A stretch of DNA of 5,950 bases, taken from Bacillota bacterium (GTDB lineage Bacteria; Bacillota_A; Clostridia; Peptostreptococcales; Anaerovoracaceae). How positions within the stretch are numbered: position 1 is the first letter of the stretch; every line of letters begins with the position of its first letter. The stretch spans positions 1 through 5,950 of the forward strand of contig JAFTHD010000066.1 in assembly GCA_017457585.1 (NCBI GenBank), read 5' to 3'. Below are positions 1 through 5,950 of this stretch, one piece after another. The position numbers were made by a program, and so were the translations under genes. The notes under the pieces were generated by a model. That model saw only the letters and a list, made by a program, of their open reading frames with translations, was not told the origin of the DNA and did not search any database.

Positions 1-1690
1 AATGGAATCGGGTATGAACAAAGCCCTGAAGGTTGCATTCAGATCAGGAGCAGTCATGGGTCTTGCAGTATCAGGTCTTGGACTCTTTGGTCTTGGCGTA
101 ATCATCTGCGTACTCGACATGGCAACGGTTACTGAATGTGTAACAGGATTCGGTCTCGGCGCATCCTCAATGGCACTCTTCGGACGTGTAGGCGGCGGTA
201 TCTATACCAAGGCTGCAGACGTTGGTGCTGACCTTGTTGGTAAGGTTGAAGCAGGAATCCCTGAAGACGACCCGAGAAACCCTGCAGTAATCGCTGACAA
301 CGTTGGAGATAACGTTGGTGACGTAGCAGGTATGGGATCCGACCTGTTCGAGTCCTATGTAGGATCGATTATTTCAGCAGTCACACTCGCATCAGTTGCA
401 GCAGCAAATTCAGGCAACGCATTTGACGCAGGAACAGCAGCGCTCTTCCCGCTCATCCTCTCCGCGATCGGTATCCTGGCTTCAGTGATCGGTATTCTCT
501 GCGTTAGAGGTAAGGAAGGCGGCAACCCTGCCAATGCACTCAACATGGGTACATACATCGCAAGCGGAATCGTGATCATTGCAACGTTGATTCTTTCAAA
601 CGCAATGCTCGGCTCCTTCAGCTACGCGATCGCAATTATCGCAGGCCTCATAGTTGGTACTGCTATCGGTAAGATTACCGAAATCTACACTTCGGAGGAT
701 TATGCTTCCGTTAAGAAGATTGCAGAGCAGTCACAGACAGGTTCTGCAACGACAATCATAAGCGGTATGGGCGTTGGTATGATGTCAACGGTATGGCCTA
801 TCATCTGCATCTGTATTGCAATCATCATTGCATACGTTACAGCAGGCCTCTATGGTATCGCACTTGCAGCAGTAGGTATGCTTTCAACTACAGGAATGAC
901 CGTAGCAGTAGACGCATATGGTCCTGTATCCGACAATGCAGGCGGTATCGCTGAGATGTCAGAACTCCCTGAAAACGTAAGAGAGATTACAGACAAGCTG
1001 GATGCTGTAGGTAACACGACTGCAGCGATCGGTAAGGGATTTGCAATCGGTTCGGCAGCCCTCACAGCACTGGCACTGTTCGCATCCTTCTCACAGGTTG
1101 CACACATCGAGAAGATCAGCCTTCTGGACCCTATCGTAATCGTTGGCCTGTTCTTCGGAGCAATGCTTCCATTCATGTTCTCAGCGCTCACCATGAATTC
1201 AGTAGGTAAGGCTGCAAATCAGATGATCGAGGAAGTAAGAAGACAGTTCAGAGAGGATGATGGAATCCTGGCAGGAACATCAAAGCCTGACTATGCACAC
1301 TGCGTTGACATTTCAACTCAGGCAGCGCTCAAAGAGATGATCGTTCCTGGTCTCATGGCTGTAATCGCACCGATTCTTATCGGTATTCTGCTCGGTGTTG
1401 AAGCACTCGGCGGAATGCTGGCAGGATCACTTTCAGCAGGCGTACTTCTGGCTATCATGATGGCTAACGCAGGCGGCGCATGGGATAATGCAAAGAAGTT
1501 CGTTGAAGGCGGACACTTCGGCGGCAAGGGTTCAGAGACTCACAAGGCTGCTGTTGTTGGCGACACCGTAGGCGATCCGTTCAAGGACACTTCCGGCCCT
1601 TCAATCAACATCCTGATCAAGTTGATGACGATTGTTTCAGTAGTATTCGCTCCTGTATTCGTATCCATCGGCGGACTGATCTCATTCTAA
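1..1690 (+). CDS. hppA: Membrane-bound K+-dependent ion-pumping pyrophosphatase, 3' part (N-terminus outside window)
   Basis: This is a membrane-integral pyrophosphatase, which hydrolyses cytosolic pyrophosphate and pumps Na+ and/or H+ outward. The 562 visible residues carry the family signatures. These are [14 protein letters not shown] (70-83), the PPi/Mg site with DDPRNP and DNVGDNVGD (89-107), GSDLFESY (112-119), DNAGG (311-315), DNAKK (495-499) and [13 protein letters not shown] (521-533), separated by many hydrophobic helices. The stretch [10 protein letters not shown] (337-346) has Ala and Gly where K+-independent enzymes have Lys and Thr, so this is the K+-dependent type. Glu117 in DLFESY is typical of that type, but it does not decide between Na+ and H+ transport. 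Full-length enzymes have roughly 650-720 residues, so about 100-150 N-terminal residues are missing. The ATG at base 2 is internal and the frame is open to the left edge. The gene ends in TAA, closely followed by TAG. A strong terminator follows, and the next genes converge on it. Confidence 0.96.
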   Translation, partial: MESGMNKALKVAFRSGAVMGLAVSGLGLFGLGVIICVLDMATVTECVTGFGLGASSMALFGRVGGGIYTKAADVGADLVGKVEAGIPEDDPRNPAVIADNVGDNVGDVAGMGSDLFESYVGSIISAVTLASVAAANSGNAFDAGTAALFPLILSAIGILASVIGILCVRGKEGGNPANALNMGTYIASGIVIIATLILSNAMLGSFSYAIAIIAGLIVGTAIGKITEIYTSEDYASVKKIAEQSQTGSATTIISGMGVGMMSTVWPIICICIAIIIAYVTAGLYGIALAAVGMLSTTGMTVAVDAYGPVSDNAGGIAEMSELPENVREITDKLDAVGNTTAAIGKGFAIGSAALTALALFASFSQVAHIEKISLLDPIVIVGLFFGAMLPFMFSALTMNSVGKAANQMIEEVRRQFREDDGILAGTSKPDYAHCVDISTQAALKEMIVPGLMAVIAPILIGILLGVEALGGMLAGSLSAGVLLAIMMANAGGAWDNAKKFVEGGHFGGKGSETHKAAVVGDTVGDPFKDTSGPSINILIKLMTIVSVVFAPVFVSIGGLISF

Positions 1691-1744
1691 TAGGTTGCAA
1701 TTTGACATAGAGAATGAATTGTAATTCATATTGACGAAATTCAA

Positions 1745-1782
1745 AAAGGACTGATTCACATTTGCGAATCAGTCCTTTCTTT
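1745..1782. terminator. Bidirectional intrinsic terminator between convergent genes
   Basis: A perfect 13-bp inverted repeat (AAAGGACTGATTC at 1745-1757, its complement at 1766-1778) encloses an 8-nt loop. On the + strand the stem runs into TTTCTTT, ending hppA about 55 nt after its stop codon. On the minus strand the same stem is followed by a run of five T (complement of 1743-1747), about 65-100 nt past the stop of the VWA gene. The symmetric layout fits one shared terminator for both converging transcripts. The rest of the 1691-1843 gap holds no gene I can support. Confidence 0.87.
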
Positions 1783-1843
1783 GCTATAACATCGATTTTC
1801 AAAAGCCATGCCGGTTCTATCAGGACGTCGGTTTCTTAGTTCC

Positions 1844-3037
1844 TCAGTTTCCACGCATCAGTTTGTACATGCCGTCTTTCAGTCCATCTATGGACAGGCG
1901 GAACATAGGGAACACCTTTTCAATTTCTATGAAGGATTCGCTCATCCAGGCATCGTATTCCTCTCGCTCCTGAGGATGAAGCCATATGGAGTGGGCATAC
2001 TTGTCTTTGAATCTTTTGAACCAGGTCAGTCCATCCACGTGGGCGCCCCTCGATGTACCTGATCCGCCCGCCAGTTCGTACATAGCCATCTCCCCATCGC
2101 CCACGAAAATGACCCGGTAGTCAGAGGAAATGTTTCGAAGGATCCAGGAGGTCTCCAGGGTTTCTTCGGTATCGATGGATGGATCAAGGTAAACTTGCCC
2201 TTCCAGGCAGTTGTGAAAGTAGTATATCTTCAGGTCGGAAAATGTATTGGCTTTGTGAAGCGACTGAAACAGCAGGCTGCAAAGCTGTTCAAAAGGCATC
2301 ATGGATCCACCGGAATCGATGAGAACCATGACCTTAAGCTTGTTCCTGCGAGGGGGCTGCATCTTAACGTCTAAGATACCGCCTCTTTTACATGTTGCGG
2401 ACACGGTTCCCCTGATATCAAGCTCTTCTTCCTGTGTGTCCAGCTTCCTCGAAAGTTCCCTCAGGAGGCGAAATGCCATCTGAAACTGCCTCGACTCGAT
2501 CGCGCAATCCGTGCGCCAGTCCCGGAACTTCCTGTCCCCCGGTGCGTGAATGGTGGACTTGCCGCCGGCTCCCTGAACCATTGCCGCAGCGCCCGGTTCC
2601 GGTCTTCCCCCTTCTGCGGAAGGCAGATTCTTCGGGATCTTCACTGGCCCTTCAAAGCCCTGATCGATAGCAAAGCCTTCCGTTTCTGATCCGTACAGGC
2701 GTGAATCCGCAGCACGGAGAAGGTGATCGGTATCTGTGCCTGCCTCTTCTGCGTACTTTGCGAATATCTCCTCTGCCAGCTCCGGATGGTGAAGAAGTGC
2801 TTCAAGTTCCCTGCGAAGCTGATCGGAACTGACTTTTCGGAAAAACTGGTAGAACAGCTCCTCGAACTTATCGATATCTGTCTCGCTTTTTATGATCAGC
2901 GTTCTGCACAGCACGAAAAAGCCTCTCAGGCTTTGTCCGTGGAGACCCATACGAAGGCCGTCTATGAGCGACAGCCACTCGTTCAGCGATACTTTGAGAC
3001 CGCCTTTGCGCAGATGGAGAAGGAAATCGAGAAACAT
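1844..3037 (-). CDS. CoxE-type VWA-domain protein, partner of the adjacent MoxR-type AAA+ ATPase
   Basis: This 397-residue cytosolic protein has no signal peptide or membrane segment. The helical N-terminal part (MFLDFLLHLRKGGLKVSLNE) and following region to about 115 match the CoxE-like family. A Gly/Pro-rich, probably flexible linker lies at about 130-170. The VWA domain occupies about 233-390: strand KVMVLID, MIDAS-like DSGGS (241-245), YYFHN (272-276) and VGDGEMAMYEL (312-322). The third MIDAS position is Gly instead of the canonical Ser of DxSxS; from memory DxGGS is common in this branch, so metal binding is likely retained. Such proteins act with a MoxR-type ATPase in remodelling or maturing a client complex, as CoxE does with CoxD for CO dehydrogenase. 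The ATG overlaps the ATPase stop by one base (TAATG) and has GAGG 9 nt upstream, which supports this start and translational coupling. The client is unknown. Family call strong, function inferred. Confidence 0.88.
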   Translation of the reverse strand: MFLDFLLHLRKGGLKVSLNEWLSLIDGLRMGLHGQSLRGFFVLCRTLIIKSETDIDKFEELFYQFFRKVSSDQLRRELEALLHHPELAEEIFAKYAEEAGTDTDHLLRAADSRLYGSETEGFAIDQGFEGPVKIPKNLPSAEGGRPEPGAAAMVQGAGGKSTIHAPGDRKFRDWRTDCAIESRQFQMAFRLLRELSRKLDTQEEELDIRGTVSATCKRGGILDVKMQPPRRNKLKVMVLIDSGGSMMPFEQLCSLLFQSLHKANTFSDLKIYYFHNCLEGQVYLDPSIDTEETLETSWILRNISSDYRVIFVGDGEMAMYELAGGSGTSRGAHVDGLTWFKRFKDKYAHSIWLHPQEREEYDAWMSESFIEIEKVFPMFRLSIDGLKDGMYKLMRGN

Positions 3038-3864
3038 TACCGGAGACCTCGCGAAGTGGTTTTAACGGAGGCAAGATCCTCATCCTTCTTAACGAGGAAG
3101 CCTGCGAGAGGCAGATCCTGACGAAGCCTGTCCGTCGGAAGACCGCTCAGGCGCAGTGCTTCGATCCAGTCGAGAAGTTCGGATGTGGACGGCTTTTTCT
3201 TAAGGTCATCGTCACGTCTTACGTAGAAGAAAGCGTCCAGAGCCTGTTCCAGAAGCTCCGATTCGATGTCCGGGTAGTGGGCGCGCACGATTTCAGCCAT
3301 GAGATCCTTATCCGGGAACTCTATGTAGTGGAAGGCGCAGCGGCGCAGAAACGCGTCCGGCAGTTCCTTTTCTGCATTGGACGTGATGATCACAATGGGA
3401 GCGTTGTTTGCCTTTATCACTTCATCCGTCTCTTCAATGTAAAATTCCATCCTGTCCAGTTCCCACAGCAGATCGTTAGGAAACTCCAGATCCGCCTTGT
3501 CGATCTCGTCTATGAGAAGAACGCACTGGTCTTCAGAGGTGAAGGCCTCGCCGATTTTGCCAAGCTTGATGTAGCGCTTGACGTCATCCACGCCTTCGTT
3601 CCCAAGCTGACTGTCATACAGTCTCTTGACCACGTCGTACTGATAGAGTCCGTCCTGAGCTTTTGTGGTGGACTTGATGCTCCATATGATCAGCTTCTTC
3701 CCGAGAGCCTCGGCAATTGCTTCAGCCAGAGCAGTTTTGCCTGTGCCCGGCTCGCCCTTTACCAGGAGCGGCTTACCCATGGATATTGCAATGTTTGTGA
3801 CGAGCTTCAGATCATCGTCTACGATATATCCTGAAGTGCCTTGAAATTTTTTGTTTTCACTCAT
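3037..3864 (-). CDS. MoxR/CoxD-type AAA+ ATPase
   Basis: This 275-residue single-domain AAA+ ATPase is of the MoxR superfamily, CoxD-like branch. Visible in order are Walker A GEPGTGKT (37-44), Walker B CVLLIDEIDKAD (114-125, with D119 and E120), sensor-1 ITSNAEKELPDAFLRR (160-175, N163; R174/R175 are candidate arginine fingers) and a C-terminal lid with KPSTSELLDWIEAL (224-237). No membrane segment or signal peptide is seen. These proteins form ATP-driven hexamers that, with a VWA partner, remodel or activate protein complexes, often by helping metal-centre insertion; the client here is not identifiable. The start is fixed by an AAAGGTGA site 7 nt upstream. The stop overlaps the VWA start, so the two form a coupled pair. 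The trkH gene ends 78 bp upstream, with no convincing terminator or promoter between them, so read-through from the trkH genes is plausible. Family call is firm; the biological role is inferred. Confidence 0.92.
   Translation of the reverse strand: MSENKKFQGTSGYIVDDDLKLVTNIAISMGKPLLVKGEPGTGKTALAEAIAEALGKKLIIWSIKSTTKAQDGLYQYDVVKRLYDSQLGNEGVDDVKRYIKLGKIGEAFTSEDQCVLLIDEIDKADLEFPNDLLWELDRMEFYIEETDEVIKANNAPIVIITSNAEKELPDAFLRRCAFHYIEFPDKDLMAEIVRAHYPDIESELLEQALDAFFYVRRDDDLKKKPSTSELLDWIEALRLSGLPTDRLRQDLPLAGFLVKKDEDLASVKTTSRGLR
3047..3050 (-). promoter_or_regulatory. Shine-Dalgarno site of the VWA gene, inside the ATPase gene
   Basis: The minus strand reads GAGG, a 9-nt spacer, then the ATG at 3037-3035. 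The site lies within the last codons of the ATPase gene, whose TAA shares its last base with this ATG. It supports the start and suggests coupled translation giving matched amounts of the two proteins. Confidence 0.6.
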
Positions 3865-3871
3865 GATATTT

Positions 3872-3879
3872 TCACCTTT
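3872..3879 (-). promoter_or_regulatory. Strong Shine-Dalgarno site of the AAA+ ATPase gene
   Basis: The minus strand reads AAAGGTGA followed by a 7-nt AT-rich spacer and the ATG at 3864-3862. This is close to the ideal ribosome binding site and fixes the start. The rest of the 78-bp gap upstream (3865-3942) shows no clear hairpin or convincing -35/-10 pair. Confidence 0.75.
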
Positions 3880-3942
3880 CGATTAATAGCTTATGCTCTC
3901 GGAAGATACAAGAAATCATTCCAATCCTATTTCGGTCTGCTC

Positions 3943-5415
3943 TTACCTCGATCTGTTCCAGAAGTGTCGCGTGAACAGAACGAGTATGGTGTATATCTCA
4001 AGCCTGCCCACATACATGAGTAGGCAGAGGAACAGTTTAAGCCCGGGAGCATATGCTGCAAAGTTACCGGCTGAAGCCGTTATGCCAAAGGCCGCGCCTG
4101 TGTTTGAGAGCATAGCCAGTGCAGTTCCAAGGGTCGTTTCAAGATCCAGTCCCTGAAGGCTTATTACGATACCGGAGAAGAGGAATATGGCCAGGTATGT
4201 GAGGATGAATCCGCATATACCGGAAACCACCTGGGAGGAAAGCACCTGACCGTTGAGCTTAACGGGAACGACCGATCTCGGATGAACCCTCTTATACGTT
4301 CCGCGGACGATTAGCTTGAACATGACGATGAACCGGACGACCTTGATGGAGCCCGAGGTTGAGGCGCTGCATCCTCCTATAAGCATTAGAGCGAAGAGAA
4401 TCATCTGACAGGTGGCAGGCCAAACCACGTAAGGGGATCGGACGTAACCTGTCGTGATGGACATGCTTATCACCTGGAAGAAGGAATCCCGGAATGCCTT
4501 TGAGAAGCTGGCATCGGTATATATACAGAGCCCAAGGGTGCAGATGATGATTCCCAATGCCATGAGAAAAAGGAACATCCTCAGTTCAGCATCCCGCAGA
4601 GCCCGTTTGAGTTCGCCCTGGGTTATGTAGTGATAGAGCATGAAGTTTATGGAGGCCAGCACGCAGAAGATGGAGATGACCACCTCGATGTAAAAGCTGT
4701 TGTAGTAGGAGATACCACCCGTGTGCACGAGGAGACCACCGGTGCTGATGCTTCCCATGGCATTTACGAGGGCTTCAAAAGCATCCATTTTAGGTGATGC
4801 GGCAAGCAACAGGAATTCCGCAAGGGTGAGGATTATATACGTTACGTAAAGTATCTTCGTCGAGTCTGAGAGGCGCACCGCCATCTTTTCAAATACGGGG
4901 CCCGGTGCTTCAGCACGGGCGATAAACTGCCCGTTGATGCCGAGCGCCGGAAGTATGGAGAGAACGAAGATGAGTATTCCCATGCCTCCCAGCCAGTGGG
5001 AGAGGGCCTTCCAGAGGAGCAGACTGTCGGAGAGTACGCCCCCGTCTACAGCGGTACATCCTGTTGTGGTAAATCCAGAAGTGGACTCGAAGAACGCGTC
5101 GATGAAACTTTCCGTAAAAGTGGAGAAGTAGTAGGGGAACGCACCTATAAAGGAGGCCATGATCCAGCATAGCGCCACGACCATGTATCCGTCACGCGTT
5201 CGGAACTTGGCATTTGTGGATTTGAAGCACAGCAAAAGCAGCGCCCCGATGGCAATCGCCCAAGGTGCTGTTTTGATGAAGGCCAGTGCATCTGCCCCAT
5301 GATGCGTTATGAGCGCATAGGTCATAGGGACCAGCATGGCAAGCCCTGTGATCAGTATGATTGAGCCGAGTATTTTAATTGTGGCTCTGTAGTTTATAAC
5401 TGACTGATGCTGCAT
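3943..5415 (-). CDS. trkH: TrkH-type potassium uptake channel subunit, complete; downstream member of a tandem pair
   Basis: This integral membrane K+-translocating subunit belongs to the TrkH/KtrB superfamily, which needs a cytosolic nucleotide-binding partner (TrkA type) not seen here. From ATG 5415 it has 490 residues, the usual TrkH length, with two extra N-terminal hydrophobic helices (about 14-35 and 47-64) that KtrB lacks. Four pore-loop repeats keep their filter glycines: TTTG (116-119), STGG (224-227), TTG (321-323) and NTG (438-440). The intramembrane gating-loop region GGCSASTSGSIK (347-358) and terminal GRLEIY (470-475) are present. Two loops are unusual: loop 3 reads TTGYVRSPY where the upstream paralog has TTGFTTADY, and loop 4 reads NTGAAFG where NIGPSFG or NVGPGLG is usual. 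I chose this start because GAGG lies 5 nt upstream and the protein then begins like TrkH. The open frame extends to an ATG at 5481, but this would overlap the preceding gene by 59 nt with an unrelated polar leader. Confidence 0.93.
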   Translation of the reverse strand: MQHQSVINYRATIKILGSIILITGLAMLVPMTYALITHHGADALAFIKTAPWAIAIGALLLLCFKSTNAKFRTRDGYMVVALCWIMASFIGAFPYYFSTFTESFIDAFFESTSGFTTTGCTAVDGGVLSDSLLLWKALSHWLGGMGILIFVLSILPALGINGQFIARAEAPGPVFEKMAVRLSDSTKILYVTYIILTLAEFLLLAASPKMDAFEALVNAMGSISTGGLLVHTGGISYYNSFYIEVVISIFCVLASINFMLYHYITQGELKRALRDAELRMFLFLMALGIIICTLGLCIYTDASFSKAFRDSFFQVISMSITTGYVRSPYVVWPATCQMILFALMLIGGCSASTSGSIKVVRFIVMFKLIVRGTYKRVHPRSVVPVKLNGQVLSSQVVSGICGFILTYLAIFLFSGIVISLQGLDLETTLGTALAMLSNTGAAFGITASAGNFAAYAPGLKLFLCLLMYVGRLEIYTILVLFTRHFWNRSR

Positions 5416-5420
5416 ATATA

Positions 5421-5424
5421 CCTC
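5421..5424 (-). promoter_or_regulatory. Shine-Dalgarno site deciding the trkH start, overlapping the stop of the upstream trkH
   Basis: The minus strand reads TGAGGTATATATG. The TGA ends the upstream TrkH paralog, GAGG overlaps that stop, and ATG follows after 5 nt. This supports the 490-residue form of the downstream protein and suggests coupled translation of the two channel genes. Confidence 0.65.
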
Positions 5425-5950
5425 AGTTGTTCGGGTTCCAGAACCGCGGTGTAAACAAAATGAAAAGTGTATAAAGTTCAAGCCTTCCTGCGAGCATTTC
5501 GGCGGAGAGAGTCAGCTTGCTAAACCAGTGAAGGCCTGAGAAGGTTCCCATAGCGCCAATCTTGCCGAAGGAAGGGCCGATATTTCCCATGCAGGTGATA
5601 ACAGAGGAAAAACTATCCTCAAGGCCGATGTTTTCAAGGGACAGAAGAAATGCGCCTGCGAACATCATGGCGATGTAGAGGAAGATATGGTACGTCACTC
5701 CCGAAACTGTCCCGGAAGGGATCGCCTGCCCGTTTATGCTGATTGGCTCAACGGAGTTGGGATGAAGTCTCGTGTGAATCCCATACCTTATATATCTTAT
5801 CACAACGAGTATCCTGATAGCCTTGACTCCGCCGCTTGTGGAGGAAGAACATCCCCCTATGAACATGAGACAGAGGAGGAGCATCTGGCATAAATACGGC
5901 CAGAGCGTGTAGTCGGCTGTTGTGAAGCCCGTCGTTGATATAATCGAAAT
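5423..5950 (-). CDS. trkH: TrkH-type potassium uptake channel subunit, C-terminal part (N-terminus beyond right edge)
   Basis: The last 175 residues of a second TrkH-family channel are visible, and the frame is open to the right edge. The Met codon at 5884 is internal, since the in-frame sequence before it already encodes pore-loop 3, STTGFTTADY (visible residues 5-14). Next come the gating-loop region GGCSSSTSGGVK (32-43), a cytosolic basic stretch, two hydrophobic helices, pore-loop 4 GNIGPSFG (122-129) and the terminal GRLELYTLFILF. These are close to canonical TrkH sequences. It aligns without a gap to residues 320-490 of the downstream copy, with 68 of 171 identical by my hand count (about 40%). 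It is therefore an old duplicate and not an assembly repeat. About 300 residues are probably missing. It ends 7 nt before the start of its paralog, so the pair is almost certainly co-transcribed, with this copy first. A trkA-like gene may lie further upstream but is not visible. Confidence 0.93.
   Translation of the reverse strand: MSIISTTGFTTADYTLWPYLCQMLLLCLMFIGGCSSSTSGGVKAIRILVVIRYIRYGIHTRLHPNSVEPISINGQAIPSGTVSGVTYHIFLYIAMMFAGAFLLSLENIGLEDSFSSVITCMGNIGPSFGKIGAMGTFSGLHWFSKLTLSAEMLAGRLELYTLFILFTPRFWNPNN

Noticed and set aside
2..4. ATG at base 2 as the true start of hppA
   Set aside because: The sequence before the first conserved motif is too short for the family and the frame is open to the edge, so the gene is cut by the window.
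850..1194. 114-codon open frame on the minus strand within hppA
   Set aside because: The low-complexity Ala/Ser/Pro-rich translation is typical of the antisense of a biased gene, and hppA is intact across it.
2723..3121. 132-codon open frame on the + strand across the VWA/ATPase junction
   Set aside because: It is a shadow of two well-supported coupled genes on the other strand.
3277..3834. 185-codon open frame on the + strand opposite the ATPase gene
   Set aside because: It is antisense to a clear AAA+ gene with intact motifs. Its translation resembles no family and it has no supporting ribosome site, so it is a shadow frame.
3881..3915. Possible minus-strand promoter TTGTAT - 17 nt - TATTAA before the ATPase gene
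   Set aside because: It matches consensus at only 3/6 and 4/6 positions, and it would place the transcript start on or next to the ribosome binding site. It is not better than chance in AT-rich DNA.
5416..5481. 22-residue N-terminal extension of the complete TrkH starting at the ATG at 5481
   Set aside because: It overlaps the end of the upstream trkH by 59 nt. The leader does not resemble TrkH, and the ATG at 5415 has a well-placed GAGG and begins a typical TrkH N-terminus.
5423..5884. A separate 153-residue small TrkH-like protein starting at the ATG at 5884
   Set aside because: The frame is open upstream to the window edge and already encodes pore-loop 3 of TrkH, so this Met is internal to a larger gene.

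Overview
The window looks like a chromosomal segment of an anaerobic Bacillota (Clostridia-type) bacterium. The clues are a membrane pyrophosphatase of the K+-dependent type, tightly packed genes with GAGG/AAAGGTGA-type Shine-Dalgarno sites, and intermediate GC content. This taxonomic guess rests on gene style only; no rRNA or other marker gene is present.

Layout: the left third (to about 1690) carries, on the + strand, the 3' part of hppA, a membrane-integral ion-pumping pyrophosphatase whose N-terminus lies left of the window. A strong hairpin follows (about 1745-1782) with T-runs on both sides, suited to end transcription from both directions. The rest of the window (1844-5950) is a minus-strand gene train that converges on hppA. 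In transcription order it holds the C-terminal part of one TrkH-type potassium channel subunit (running off the right edge), a complete second TrkH paralog, a MoxR/CoxD-type AAA+ ATPase, and a CoxE-type VWA-domain protein. The two trkH genes are 7 nt apart and the ATPase and VWA genes overlap by 1 nt (TAATG). The complete trkH and the ATPase gene are separated by 78 bp with no visible terminator, so a single operon is plausible but not proven.

How the genes may work together: TrkH proteins form the membrane channel of Trk K+ uptake systems, normally gated by a cytosolic TrkA/KtrA-type RCK subunit, which is not in this window. AAA+/VWA pairs of this type are ATP-driven remodelling or metal-insertion chaperones for a client complex, and no obvious client enzyme is visible here. 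The pyrophosphatase has the residues of the K+-requiring subfamily, so its position facing a K+ uptake locus is suggestive, but the convergent arrangement argues against co-transcription.

The points most worth a second look are the tandem TrkH paralogs, whose complete copy has altered pore-loop 3 and 4 sequences, and the AAA+/VWA pair lying directly behind them. I see no mobile element, CRISPR array, RNA gene or phage feature. Apart from the pairs discussed, these are recognisable families, and I cannot claim a wholly new system.
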